NCBI RefSeq assembly: GCF_002836745.1
Contig: NZ_PJAR01000025.1
Span: forward strand, 1-64,000
Direction: 5' to 3'
Origin: Glaciecola sp. 33A
GTDB lineage: Bacteria > Pseudomonadota > Gammaproteobacteria > Enterobacterales > Alteromonadaceae
DNA length: 64,000 nt
Below are positions 1 through 8,586 of the stretch, one piece after another (position 1 is the stretch's first letter; each line of letters opens with the position of its first letter). The position numbers and the translations under genes were made by a program. The notes below the pieces were generated by a model. It ran no database searches. It had not been told where the DNA came from and saw nothing but the letters and a program-made list of their open reading frames with translations.

Positions 1-1
1 C

Positions 2-538
2 GGTCAACAATACTGCAACCAAATAAGGGAAAATCGCGGTCAGTTAGGCGATATATGGTTCTTGGACGAGGTGTTCATTAAAATAAATGGTGTCCTTCAT
101 TATCTATGGCGGGCAGTCGATCAGGACGGAGATGAAATTGATATTCTAGTTCAGAAACGCAAGGATAAAAGCGCTGCCATGCAATTTTTCATAAAATTGT
201 TAAAAGGCCAACAAGTGCCGCCCATCAAGATTGTGACCGACAAACTTAAGAGTTATTCAGCAGCGAGACGAAAGCTGATGCCAAGTGCAGAACATTTCAC
301 TAAGCAATATGAAAATAATCGATGTGAACTTTCCCATCAGCCATCGAGGCAACAGGAACGACAGATGAGGCGGTTCAAATCGCAGGGGCACGCTCAACGA
401 TTTTTATGCTGCCATGGCATCGTCAATAATTTGTTTCGACTTGGTCGACATCTTATGAAGGCCAGAAATTACAGAATGTTCCGTGAACGATTGTTCGATG
501 AATGGGATAGGGTTAGTTGTATTCAAAATCCGACATAA
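2..538 (+). CDS. IS6-family-like transposase, 5' end outside the window
   Basis: This is the C-terminal part of a DDE transposase. The frame is open from base 2, so the listed start is the window edge and not a start codon. Visible marks of the IS6/IS26 family are WFLDEVFIKING (first catalytic D), YLWRAVDQDGD, IVTDKLKSY (second D) and the block NNRCELSHQPSRQQER with the catalytic E, followed by MRRFKS. About 178 codons are present; family members are usually about 230 residues, so roughly 50 N-terminal residues including the helix-turn-helix are missing from view. No frameshift is seen in the visible part. The family moves by replicative transposition and forms cointegrates. Whether the element is complete cannot be judged here. 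Confidence 0.87.
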   Translation, partial: GQQYCNQIRENRGQLGDIWFLDEVFIKINGVLHYLWRAVDQDGDEIDILVQKRKDKSAAMQFFIKLLKGQQVPPIKIVTDKLKSYSAARRKLMPSAEHFTKQYENNRCELSHQPSRQQERQMRRFKSQGHAQRFLCCHGIVNNLFRLGRHLMKARNYRMFRERLFDEWDRVSCIQNPT

Positions 539-573
539 GACGTTTAAAACTAGTTTTTATCGTCTAAATTCGA

Positions 574-589
574 TAAGTTGACAAAACCC
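574..589. repeat. Possible right terminal inverted repeat of the IS6-like element
   Basis: About 40 bases after the transposase stop lies AAGTTGACAAAACCC. It has the general shape of IS6-family right ends, which read roughly TTTGCAAC...CC at the outer edge. The left end is outside the window, so the pair cannot be compared and the call is weak. Confidence 0.25.
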
Positions 590-985
590 GCCTGAACAAC
601 ATTGAAATCAAATAAAATATACTGGTAATGTCACTACGAGATCGAAAATTTTATTCGTACTTACAAAATAGATATCTATGTAAATAATTGCCAAAGTACG
701 CGATGCTTTTCCGAGTTAGGTGTTAGTGGCTGTGTTGGATTGTCACTGAAAATTATTTGTTGCTGAAGATGTCAGAACAATAACTTGTGTTTTTTACGTT
801 TTGGTAGGGCGCCCATTTAATTTGGCTACAGACTACACTGGGCGAGCTCTCGCGAAATGGCACGTGCAGTGCTAGCCCCACAAAAAACTCACTGCAGACC
901 CACTCAAGACCCACTGGTTCCACTCAAACAATATTTGATTATTTTTTGAACAGGTAAATGTGGCGTAAGTCATTGATAAATAAGA
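590..985. other. Non-coding stretch between the IS and the tRNA-Val genes
   Basis: No convincing gene is seen. The part next to the tRNA 3' end holds closely spaced direct repeats: GACCCACT at 897-904 and 908-915, and CCACT at 920-924. Closely spaced repeats beside the 3' end of a tRNA gene can be arm-type sites left by an integrase, but no integrase gene or second attachment site is visible, so this is only a suggestion. Confidence 0.4.
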
Positions 986-1061
986 TGGTGGACGCTACTG
1001 GGCTTGAACCAGTGACCCTCGCCTTGTAAGGGCGATGCTCTCCCAACTGAGCTAAGCGTCC
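986..1061 (-). tRNA. tRNA-Val (anticodon TAC)
   Basis: On the minus strand a 76-nt cloverleaf starts GGACGCTTAGCTCAG and ends with an encoded CCA. The acceptor stem GGACGCT pairs with AGCGTCC, the anticodon loop is CTTACAA, and the T arm contains GGTTCAAGCC. The anticodon TAC reads valine codons. A copy of identical sequence lies 104 bases upstream in transcription order, and both probably come from one transcript. Confidence 0.96.
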
Positions 1062-1089
1062 GATGTTGCTGATTTTGCTAGAAATAAAG

Positions 1090-1165
1090 TGGTGGACGCT
1101 ACTGGGCTTGAACCAGTGACCCTCGCCTTGTAAGGGCGATGCTCTCCCAACTGAGCTAAGCGTCC
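1090..1165 (-). tRNA. tRNA-Val (anticodon TAC), second copy
   Basis: Same 76-nt sequence as the neighbouring tRNA-Val, with the same CTTACAA anticodon loop and an encoded CCA end. It is the promoter-proximal copy: a strong sigma-70-type promoter lies just upstream on the minus strand. The two copies arose by tandem duplication. Confidence 0.96.
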
Positions 1166-1213
1166 ATTTTATCTAACAATCTTACCGATGCGTTCCTCAG
1201 TAAGTCGAGGCGT

Positions 1214-1241
1214 ATTATAGAGTTGAGACCGCATCTGTCAA
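1214..1241 (-). promoter_or_regulatory. Promoter of the tRNA-Val pair
   Basis: On the minus strand a perfect TTGACA (1241-1236) is followed after 16 bases by a perfect TATAAT (1219-1214). The bases after the -10 (ACGCCTCG) are GC-rich, as in stable-RNA promoters under stringent control. The control is inferred from that resemblance. Confidence 0.8.
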
Positions 1242-1373
1242 CCGCATTTTTAAAAAAAAGTCCTGTTAGTTTAAAAATCGGTCAAACAATCAGTTATTTT
1301 CGAGTGCATTGCTATTTACTGGCGGCATTAAACGGTAAACTATGCGCAATTAATTTTTAGGAATAATATTATA

Positions 1374-2783
1374 ATGACAGTGGTAACTCGTTTTGCTCCA
1401 AGTCCTACCGGCTATTTGCATGTTGGTGGTGCTCGTACTGCTCTTTATTCTTGGTTGTATGCTAAGAGTAAAGGAGGTGAATTTGTGTTGAGAATAGAAG
1501 ACACGGATCTTGAGCGTTCTACAGATGAAGCAAAACAAGCCATTTTAGATGGTATGGATTGGTTAGGCTTACATCATGACAAAGGACCATATTATCAAAC
1601 CGAGCGTTTTGACCGTTACAACCAAATTATTGATGAACTACTCGATAAAGAGTTAGCGTATAAGTGCTTCATGTCGATTGCCGAACTTGACGCAATTCGT
1701 GAAGAACAAGAACAGAAAGGAGAAAAGCCACGTTACCCCGGTACTTGGCGAAACAGAACGGACCATCCTGAAGGACAACCTTTTGTTATTCGATTTAAAA
1801 ATCCGTTAGAAGGTGAGGTCGTTATCAATGACCACATCCGCGGTGAAATCCGAATATCTAATACTGAGCTCGATGACTTAATTATTAAGCGAACCGACGG
1901 TGCGCCGACATATAACTTCTGTGTTGTTGTTGATGATTGGGATATGGGCATTACCCATGTTGTAAGAGGTGAAGACCACATTAACAATACGCCGCGTCAA
2001 ATTAATATTCTCAATGCCTTGGGAGCGCCGGTTCCTGAATATGCGCATGTATCGATGATTTTAGGTGATGACGGCAAAAAATTATCTAAACGACATGGTG
2101 CTGTCAGCGTAATGCAATACAGAGATGACGGTTATTTACCTAAAGCTGTTTTAAACTACCTTGTTCGCTTAGGTTGGTCATATGGTGACCAAGAAATATT
2201 TAGTATTGAAGAAATGATCGAACACTTCAGTCTTGATTCAATTAGTAAGTCGGCGAGTGCATTTAATACTGAAAAGCTAAATTGGCTGAACGAGCACTAC
2301 ATTAAAACATTGCCTCCATCTGAAGTTGCTCCATATGCAAAATGGCACTTTGATCAACAAGGCATAGATTGCAGCAGCGGGCCGAGTCTAGAAAGTGTTA
2401 TTGAAATTCAAGCCGAACGGGTAACGACCTTAAAAGAATTGGCAGCGATTAGTACTTATTTTTATACTAGCTTTGAAGACTTTGATGAAAAAGCGGCAAA
2501 GAAACATTTGCGTGTTGTTGCCAGAGAGCCATTGCAAGCGGTAAAAGACGCACTTATTGCGGTACAAGACTGGTCTCCTGAAAATATAAAAGCGGCTATT
2601 GATGCAACAGCCGAGAAACTAGATGTTGGTATGGGCAAGATTGGCATGCCATTGCGGGTTGCAGCCACTGGCTCAGGCAATTCTCCGGCTTTAGACGTGA
2701 CCTTAAACCTCATGAATAAAGAGGAAGTTGTGCAAAGAATAGACAAGGCGCTCATTTACATAACAAATAGAGAAAATTCTTAA
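1374..2783 (+). CDS. gltX: Glutamate--tRNA ligase
   Basis: It charges tRNA-Glu with glutamate using ATP in the cytoplasm. The 469-residue length fits bacterial GluRS. The class I signatures are in place: the HIGH-type motif within [13 protein letters not shown] (residues 7-19) and KLSKR (236-240). HVVRGEDH near 195-202 is also typical. The C-terminal anticodon-binding helical domain is full length. The start ATG follows an AGGA Shine-Dalgarno-like sequence. The gene sits between two tRNA-Val genes and a tRNA-Ala/tRNA-Glu cluster, so the enzyme lies next to genes for its own substrate tRNA. No defects seen. Confidence 0.97.
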   Translation: MTVVTRFAPSPTGYLHVGGARTALYSWLYAKSKGGEFVLRIEDTDLERSTDEAKQAILDGMDWLGLHHDKGPYYQTERFDRYNQIIDELLDKELAYKCFMSIAELDAIREEQEQKGEKPRYPGTWRNRTDHPEGQPFVIRFKNPLEGEVVINDHIRGEIRISNTELDDLIIKRTDGAPTYNFCVVVDDWDMGITHVVRGEDHINNTPRQINILNALGAPVPEYAHVSMILGDDGKKLSKRHGAVSVMQYRDDGYLPKAVLNYLVRLGWSYGDQEIFSIEEMIEHFSLDSISKSASAFNTEKLNWLNEHYIKTLPPSEVAPYAKWHFDQQGIDCSSGPSLESVIEIQAERVTTLKELAAISTYFYTSFEDFDEKAAKKHLRVVAREPLQAVKDALIAVQDWSPENIKAAIDATAEKLDVGMGKIGMPLRVAATGSGNSPALDVTLNLMNKEEVVQRIDKALIYITNRENS

Positions 2784-2791
2784 AAAAATCG

Positions 2792-2820
2792 TTGACATAA
2801 TTAAGTCAGATGCCTAGAAT
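2792..2820 (+). promoter_or_regulatory. Promoter of the tRNA-Ala/tRNA-Glu operon
   Basis: TTGACA (2792-2797) and TAGAAT (2815-2820) are separated by 17 bases, immediately after the gltX stop. The next bases GCGCCCCGC form a very GC-rich discriminator, the hallmark of promoters inhibited by ppGpp in gammaproteobacteria. The transcript would run to the terminator at 3401. Confidence 0.8.
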
Positions 2821-2878
2821 GCGCCCCGCTGTCACGGAACTGTAGCGTAAAACATGGCTCGCAGGTCTATTTGGACAC

Positions 2879-2954
<76 letters not shown>

Positions 2955-3094
2955 AGTTCTATTTAGTATGTCGTGTTAGTAAAAAAATCCAAGCTGTCGC
3001 GGCTTGGTCTAGGTTGGGATAGCGTTGTTTACTTTATGGTTTACGCTTATCCTAACAAAAAACTATCAAAGTCCGCTTTGATGAAAAGTTTTTT

Positions 3095-3170
3095 GTCCCC
3101 TTCGTCTAGAGGCCTAGGACACCGCCCTTTCACGGCGGTAACAGGGGTTCGAATCCCCTAGGGGACGCCA
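3095..3170 (+). tRNA. tRNA-Glu (anticodon TTC)
   Basis: A 76-nt gene from GTCCCCTTCGTCTAG to an encoded CCA. Acceptor stem GTCCCCT pairs with AGGGGAC, the anticodon loop is CTTTCAC, and the T arm is GGTTCGAATCC. Anticodon TTC gives glutamate. It is the first of two identical copies downstream of gltX. Confidence 0.96.
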
Positions 3171-3316
3171 TCTTCCCAGTGGTAAATCTGGGAAATAGTA
3201 ATACAAAAATCCAAGCCGTCGTGGCTTGGTCTAGGTTAGGATAACGTCGTTTACTTTATAGTTTTCGGTTATTCTAACAAAAAACTATCAAAGTTCGCTT
3301 TGCTCAAAAGTTTTTT

Positions 3317-3392
3317 GTCCCCTTCGTCTAGAGGCCTAGGACACCGCCCTTTCACGGCGGTAACAGGGGTTCGAATCCCCTAGGGGACGCCA
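3317..3392 (+). tRNA. tRNA-Glu (anticodon TTC), second copy
   Basis: Identical to the copy 222 bases upstream, with the same CTTTCAC anticodon loop and CCA end. It is the last tRNA of the unit and is followed directly by a strong terminator. Confidence 0.96.
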
Positions 3393-3400
3393 ATTAGAGA

Positions 3401-3427
3401 AACCACCCAAACGGGTGGTTTTTTTTT
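3401..3427 (+). terminator. Rho-independent terminator of the tRNA operon
   Basis: AACCACCC and GGGTGGTT form an 8-bp stem around a short AAAC loop, followed by a run of nine T counting the stem end. It ends the tRNA-Ala/tRNA-Glu transcript. Confidence 0.92.
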
Positions 3428-3551
3428 ATCTGCTTTTCGACTTGTATAAATGATACCCAGAGATATCCAGATAAGCAGCACAGCGAATAAATTAGTTAAA
3501 TAATTCAGACTAACCACCTTAAAAACTATCAATTGAGGCATACTTGTCGCT

Positions 3552-4478
3552 ATGAAAATTGTATTAGCTCCAATGGAAGGTGTTGTCGATCACCTCATGC
3601 GAGATATGCTGACAAGAGTCGGTGGCTTCGACTTGTGCATTACTGAATTTGTAAGAGTTGTTGAGCAACTGCTTCCTGCAAAAACATTCTATCGGCTATG
3701 CCCTGAACTGTTGAATGGTGCCGTCACGTCTTCGGGTGTGCCAGTAAGAGTGCAATTATTGGGTCAGCATCCACAATGGTTGGCCGAAAATGCAGTAAGA
3801 GCAGTCGAATTAGGTTCTCCTGGTATTGACTTAAACTTTGGATGCCCAGCAAAAACGGTGAATAAAAGTAAAGGTGGTGCAGTACTCTTAAAAGAGCCTG
3901 AAACGCTTTATCAAATTATTAAAGCTGTGCGTGATGCCGTGCCAAAAGATCAGCCTGTGAGTGCTAAAATACGACTCGGCTTTGACGATACCTCACTCGT
4001 ATTGGAAAACGTTGATGCAATCACGCAGGCTGGTGCAGATTTATTAACCGTTCATGCAAGAACCAAGGCAGATGGCTATAGACCCCCAGCTTATTGGGAA
4101 TGGATTGCAAAAATTAAAGAAGTCACCGATATTCCTATTATTGCGAATGGCGAAATATGGAATGCTGATGATGCAAAGCTATGCCAGCAGCGCAGCGGGT
4201 GCGAAAATTTAATGATTGGACGTGGCGCATTGGCAATGCCCAATTTGGCACAAACAATTAAAAATAATCATGCACCGATGTCTTGGCAGCAAACAAAAGA
4301 ATTACTTGTTTCATACTCTGGGTATGAAATTTATTCTGATAAAGGGCGCTATTACCCAAATAGGATAAAGCAATGGTTCAATTATCTAAAAAGACAATAT
4401 CCTGAGGCTGAGACAATGTTTGTTGAGTTGAAAAAGTTTAAAAACGCAGATGACATTGTGCGAATATTGGCCGCATAA
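3552..4478 (+). CDS. dusC: tRNA-dihydrouridine(16) synthase DusC
   Basis: An FMN- and NADPH-dependent enzyme that reduces uridine 16 in the D loop of tRNAs. The protein has 308 residues, normal for DusC. It opens with MKIVLAPMEGVVD and has the DusC-specific block ITEFVRVVEQLLP, then LNFGCPAKTVN with the catalytic Cys98, and a TIM-barrel end with phosphate-binding NGE and GRGAL. These blocks fit DusC better than DusA or DusB. It stands alone downstream of the tRNA terminator and so probably has its own promoter. Confidence 0.93.
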   Translation: MKIVLAPMEGVVDHLMRDMLTRVGGFDLCITEFVRVVEQLLPAKTFYRLCPELLNGAVTSSGVPVRVQLLGQHPQWLAENAVRAVELGSPGIDLNFGCPAKTVNKSKGGAVLLKEPETLYQIIKAVRDAVPKDQPVSAKIRLGFDDTSLVLENVDAITQAGADLLTVHARTKADGYRPPAYWEWIAKIKEVTDIPIIANGEIWNADDAKLCQQRSGCENLMIGRGALAMPNLAQTIKNNHAPMSWQQTKELLVSYSGYEIYSDKGRYYPNRIKQWFNYLKRQYPEAETMFVELKKFKNADDIVRILAA

Positions 4479-4739
4479 ATAAACCGCTATTAAAAAATCT
4501 GCTACGCTTGATACTAATGCTATCTTCATCAATGGTGAATTAATGGCAGGTAAACTTTGCTCAAAACCTAAATAAACACTAATTAACGATATGCGATTGC
4601 AGTTTTTATCGTTTTTTATTGATTTTATAGTAAAGTGAGTACAGCTGAAATTAAGATATTCTGTGGATTTTCAGCCTCTTGAATACATTCAATCTTTATA
4701 TAAAACCAAAAATGGCGTTGTCCAACAACAAGGAAAGAT

Positions 4740-6152
4740 ATGCTTAATACAAAACTAAAACTCGGGCTTGCACTGGCAGTTTCAGTTGCTTTAGTTACTG
4801 GCTGTAGCAGTGATAAGCAAGAGGAAAAACAACAAAGTGTAACGGGTATCGATAAAAACCCATTCCCAAGTACTTATCAAAAGATTGATAGTAAGCCGAT
4901 TGTCATCAACAACGTGACTATTCTTGATGGAATAGGTGGTAAAATTGAAGACGGTGAGATATTACTACAAGATGGTGTCATTGTAGCAGTAGGTAAGAGT
5001 GTCCGTTTGCCATCCGGTGCAATTGAAATTGATGGTAAAGGAAAGTGGCTTACCCCAGGGATTATAGATAATCACAGCCACTTAGGCGTTTATCCTTCGC
5101 CATCAACTCGTTCACATTCTGATGGCAACGAAATGACTTCGCCAGTAACCGCTGAAGTGTGGGCCGAGCATTCAATATGGCCGCAAGATCCAGGTTTTCA
5201 GCGTGCACTTGCAGGTGGTGTTACTTCACTTCAGATCCTTCCAGGTTCTGCCAATTTATTTGGTGGTCGCAGTGTGACTGTGAAAAACTTACCGAATAGA
5301 ACCATACAAGACATGAAGTTTCCAGAAGCGCCTTACGGCATAAAAATGGCCTGTGGCGAAAATCCTAAGCGCGTATATGGGGCTAAGGGCGGCCCAATGA
5401 CTCGCATGGGTAATGTTGCTGGCTATCGTCAAGCTTGGATCCAAGCACAAGAATATCAAACTAAATGGGCTGAATATGAAACTGAACTTGAAGCGGGTGG
5501 GTCACCTAAGCGACCAAGCAGAGATCTCAATTTAGATACACTTGCCGGTGTGTTAGACGGTGATATTATTGTGCATATGCATTGTTACCGTGCTGATGAT
5601 ATGGGCACCATGATGGACGTCATGAAGGAATTTAATTATAAGATTGGTACCTTCCATCATGCAATAGAGGCTTATAAAATTGCTGACAAGTTAGCGGAAA
5701 ATAACGTGTGCTCGGCAATGTGGGCTGATTGGTGGGGCTTCAAAATGGAAGCTTATGACGGCATTAAAGAAAATATTCCCATGGTACATGCGGCAAATGC
5801 TTGTGCCATTGTTCACTCTGACAGTGACCTTGGTATTCAACGCTTGAATCAAGAAGCCGCAAAAGCATGGGCCGATGGTAAACGCGCTGGTATTGATATT
5901 AGTCAAGCTGATGCTTGGCAATGGTTATCCGCAAACCCGGCTAAATCGCTAGGGATTTTTGATAAAACAGGGTCTTTAGAAGCAGGTAAAAATGCAGATG
6001 TTGTTTTGTGGAGCACAGACCCGTTTTCTACTTACGCACAAGCGGATAAAGTATTTATCGATGGCGCAATGGTCTACGATCGCAGTAATCCTGAGTCATG
6101 GCCGGTGAGTGATTTCGAGCTTGGACAAATTGCTGAAGGAGATGCAAAATGA
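4740..6152 (+). CDS. Lipoprotein amidohydrolase, metal-dependent
   Basis: A 470-residue amidohydrolase-superfamily protein. The N-terminus is a lipoprotein signal (hydrophobic stretch, then VTGCSS with lipobox Cys22), so it should be anchored on the periplasmic side of a membrane. Metal ligands are present: NHSH after TPGIID near residue 113, HMH in the middle, FHH, and HSDSD late in the chain. The C-terminus has the typical LEAGKNADVVLWSTDP. This imidazolonepropionase-like subfamily includes cyclic-amide and dipeptide hydrolases; the substrate here is unknown. The next gene overlaps it by 4 bases, so the two are translationally coupled. Confidence 0.82.
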   Translation: MLNTKLKLGLALAVSVALVTGCSSDKQEEKQQSVTGIDKNPFPSTYQKIDSKPIVINNVTILDGIGGKIEDGEILLQDGVIVAVGKSVRLPSGAIEIDGKGKWLTPGIIDNHSHLGVYPSPSTRSHSDGNEMTSPVTAEVWAEHSIWPQDPGFQRALAGGVTSLQILPGSANLFGGRSVTVKNLPNRTIQDMKFPEAPYGIKMACGENPKRVYGAKGGPMTRMGNVAGYRQAWIQAQEYQTKWAEYETELEAGGSPKRPSRDLNLDTLAGVLDGDIIVHMHCYRADDMGTMMDVMKEFNYKIGTFHHAIEAYKIADKLAENNVCSAMWADWWGFKMEAYDGIKENIPMVHAANACAIVHSDSDLGIQRLNQEAAKAWADGKRAGIDISQADAWQWLSANPAKSLGIFDKTGSLEAGKNADVVLWSTDPFSTYAQADKVFIDGAMVYDRSNPESWPVSDFELGQIAEGDAK

Positions 6153-7441
6153 ATTTATTTAAGAAAGCGGCATTAGCCTCAAGCATCGTCATAGGCTTAA
6201 GTTTAAGTGCATCATCATGGGCTGAAAATATCGCGATTGTTGGTGCTAAAATCCATACTGTATCTGCTGCAGGTATCATTTATAAAGGGACTGTTTTAAT
6301 CAAAGACGGTCGTATTCAACAGGTTATTGAGGGTACGGATGTACCCAGTGGGTACCGTACAATAAATGCTGAGGGCAAGGTAATCACGCCAGGCTTTATT
6401 GGCGCAGCGACCTCATTAGGTCTCGTTGAAGTCAGTTCCTCTGCAGGAACGGTTGATGCGCAAGCAGAACCACATGCTATTTCAACAGTTGGGGCAGCAT
6501 TGGACGTGCAATATGCACTAAACAATGACTCCACACTCATACCAATAACCCGAATTGAAGGTTTTACCTCGGCAGCAACTGGATTAGGTGGTAGCGATCA
6601 ATTATTTTTGGGCCAAGGTGCTTTTATTACATTAGCAACAACTTATCAACCAGTACTGAAAGCACAGGCTTTTATGAAGTTAAATGTGGGTAATTCTGGT
6701 GTGGATAATAACGGCGGCAGTAGAGCCGCATTGTGGGTTGCCATTAATCAGTCATTTGATGAAGCTAAATTTGCCAAGTCGTATGCTATGGATCCAAGTC
6801 AAAATTGGCTCGGTTTGACTACGATGGCTGATGCAAAAGCATTAATTCCTGTGCTTGATGGCAAAATGCCATTGGTTGTTGATGCCGACAGAGCCGCTGA
6901 CATCGTGCAGGTGATTGCACTGAAAAAGCGTTACTCTAATTTAAATATTATTTTGGCCAGTGGTGTTGAAGCATGGCGTGTCGCTGATGAGTTAGCTAAA
7001 AACAATATACCGGTCATACTCGATCCTGAATCGAACTTACCCGGTGCTTTTGATCAAATTGGCGCAACCTTGGAAAATGCAGCAAGATTGCACAAAGCAG
7101 GGGTTACGGTTGTGATTGGAATGGATACTCATAATATTCGCCTGGCAACCCAACATGCGGGTAATGCGGTCGCTAATGGTTTACCTCATTCTGCTGGTAT
7201 CGCTGCATTAACCATTAATATCGCTAAGATATTTGGTATGGACGATCAAATAGGTAGTTTAGAACCTGGCAAGGTTGCAGACCTCGTGATTTGGAGTGGT
7301 GATCCGCTTGAAGTTACGCAAACGGCAGAGCAAGTGTTTATGCAAGGTGAGCAAATTGACATGACTTCTCGTCAAACGAAATTACGCGACCGCTATTTGA
7401 AACGCAATGCACTAAAGCCGGTTGGCTACACCAGACCATAG
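6149..7441 (+). CDS. Exported amidohydrolase-like protein lacking the HxH motif
   Basis: A 430-residue paralogue of the preceding gene with a cleavable signal peptide (cut likely after SASSWA). The fold signatures are clear: an N-terminal beta sandwich with the INAEGKVITPGF turn, and the C-terminal LEPGKVADLVIWSGDP. Where active members have PGxxDxHxH, this one has PGFIGAATSLGLVEV, with neither histidine. The later metal-ligand positions read VVDADRAADIV and ILASGVEAW, also without the expected histidines, although IGMDTH keeps an aspartate. It may be a non-catalytic partner of the upstream enzyme or work without the usual metal centre. The ATG overlaps the upstream stop (ATGA). Confidence 0.78.
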   Translation: MNLFKKAALASSIVIGLSLSASSWAENIAIVGAKIHTVSAAGIIYKGTVLIKDGRIQQVIEGTDVPSGYRTINAEGKVITPGFIGAATSLGLVEVSSSAGTVDAQAEPHAISTVGAALDVQYALNNDSTLIPITRIEGFTSAATGLGGSDQLFLGQGAFITLATTYQPVLKAQAFMKLNVGNSGVDNNGGSRAALWVAINQSFDEAKFAKSYAMDPSQNWLGLTTMADAKALIPVLDGKMPLVVDADRAADIVQVIALKKRYSNLNIILASGVEAWRVADELAKNNIPVILDPESNLPGAFDQIGATLENAARLHKAGVTVVIGMDTHNIRLATQHAGNAVANGLPHSAGIAALTINIAKIFGMDDQIGSLEPGKVADLVIWSGDPLEVTQTAEQVFMQGEQIDMTSRQTKLRDRYLKRNALKPVGYTRP

Positions 7442-7552
7442 CGCAACAAGAAATTAGAGCACTGTTGTTCTCAAGAACAGAAGATAAGTGCTGTGTGCCA
7501 GCGTTTCTGTTTAACGTAGACTAATCCAATTAATAGGGCTAAGTAGCGTTAT

Positions 7553-7608
7553 TAAGCCGCTTTTACTACATGCACTCATTTCTTGAGGCATGTGTTAGCG
7601 GTTTTTTT
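7553..7608 (+). terminator. Terminator of the amidohydrolase operon
   Basis: An outer stem of AAGCCGC with GCGGTTT and an inner stem of ACATGC with GCATGT form a long hairpin, followed by a T run (GCGGTTTTTTTAT). It lies about 110 bases after the second amidohydrolase gene. Confidence 0.65.
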
Positions 7609-7737
7609 ATGCCTATAAAAAAGTAATAATTTTATTTTAAAGTGTAAATTAACTAACATTAAGTTAAAAATACTTTACATTAAGTTTAATTTGTTTTACT
7701 TTGTTCGCGTGAGAGTTAACTTAATTGGAGAACATCA

Positions 7738-8217
7738 GTGAATATGTCATTTAAAGAAAAGAGTACTTGGCTATCCCTTGTGGCTACCTTGCTTATTTTT
7801 GGCGACTACGCAATATCCGTAGTCATAATGGATGCCAATGTGCTCAATCCCGATGAAATGATTGAAGTGGCAATGCATAATTTGGGTTCAGCGGTGTTAC
7901 TGATCATTATTGTTGAAATCATATTTCAGTCATTAATTGCGGCTGGTAGTCGCAATAAAATGGAGATTGACGGGGATGAGCGTGATAGGTTAATTACGCT
8001 AAGTTCGAATAACTCAGGTTATTGGGTGTTAAGTATTGGCGTTATTATCACCCTTGGTCATTTAATTCTGCCATATGTATTCGGTATAGAATTCTCGCTT
8101 GAAGAACGCACCAATATTCCGATGTTTAAAATGCACTTATTGTTGTTCACTTTTATAGTGGCTGAAATAGTACGTTTTAGTCACCAAATCTATCTTTATA
8201 GAAACGACGCTGTGTAA
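7738..8217 (+). CDS. Four-helix membrane protein (DUF2178-like)
   Basis: A 159-residue protein with four predicted membrane helices, near residues 10-30, 45-65, 92-115 and 125-145. Between helices 2 and 3 is an acidic cytoplasmic motif, DGDERDRLI, like that of DUF2178-type proteins. The function of that group is unknown. GTG at 7738 is chosen because GGAG lies 7 bases before it; an ATG two codons later is possible. The XRE regulator gene begins 2 bases after the stop, an arrangement often seen for this type of pair, which suggests one functional unit. Confidence 0.7.
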   Translation: MNMSFKEKSTWLSLVATLLIFGDYAISVVIMDANVLNPDEMIEVAMHNLGSAVLLIIIVEIIFQSLIAAGSRNKMEIDGDERDRLITLSSNNSGYWVLSIGVIITLGHLILPYVFGIEFSLEERTNIPMFKMHLLLFTFIVAEIVRFSHQIYLYRNDAV

Positions 8218-8219
8218 CA

Positions 8220-8444
8220 ATGGCCTCAGCAAACAAGATTAATAATAAAGTCCGCGAGTGTCGTTTCTTTGCAAATGAAATGACTCAACAAGACTTAGCT
8301 GAAAGAGTAGGAGTCACCCGGCAAACTATCATGGCGATAGAAAAGGGTAAGTATAGTCCTTCTCTTGAAGTCGCTTTTAAAATTGCACTGGTGTTTCAAA
8401 AATCCCTTGAAGCGGTTTTTAGCTATGATGCTGCTATTGAATAA
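8220..8444 (+). CDS. Small XRE-family transcriptional regulator
   Basis: A 74-residue Cro/CI-type helix-turn-helix protein made of one DNA-binding domain. The motif runs through MTQQDLAERVGVTRQTIMAI, followed by EKGKYSPSLEVAFKIA and a short tail ending in FSYD. It is typical of the YozG-like minimal regulators encoded next to small membrane proteins. It probably regulates its own operon. The start follows the upstream stop by 2 bases, so translation is coupled. Confidence 0.88.
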   Translation: MASANKINNKVRECRFFANEMTQQDLAERVGVTRQTIMAIEKGKYSPSLEVAFKIALVFQKSLEAVFSYDAAIE

Positions 8445-8586
8445 GTTGTTTTTTAAATACAAAAAATAGTTTTTGATTTTTTGTTCTAAGATGGGTTTGG
8501 ATTACGAGCATAATTGAAAACGATGTTAGCTTTAATTCGCGACTGATGCAGGTAACAATAACCGCTAATAACAATGAAGAATGATA

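Larger units (their letters stand above)
2983..3392 (+). repeat. Tandem duplication of a tRNA-Glu unit (222-bp period)
   Basis: Blocks 2983-3170 and 3205-3392 are near-copies shifted by exactly 222 bases. Each has about 110 bases of leader followed by an identical tRNA-Glu. The leaders differ by scattered substitutions, while the tRNA parts are identical. Each leader contains an inverted repeat (CCAAGC...GCTTGG) and a second hairpin just before the tRNA (CAAAG-loop-CTTTG flanked by AAAAAACT and AGTTTTTT). The second copy has a TTCG loop. Confidence 0.9.

Noticed and set aside
2973-3161. 62-codon plus-strand frame across tRNA-Glu
   Set aside because: It covers the tRNA and its duplicated leader; the translation is an artefact of stable-RNA sequence.
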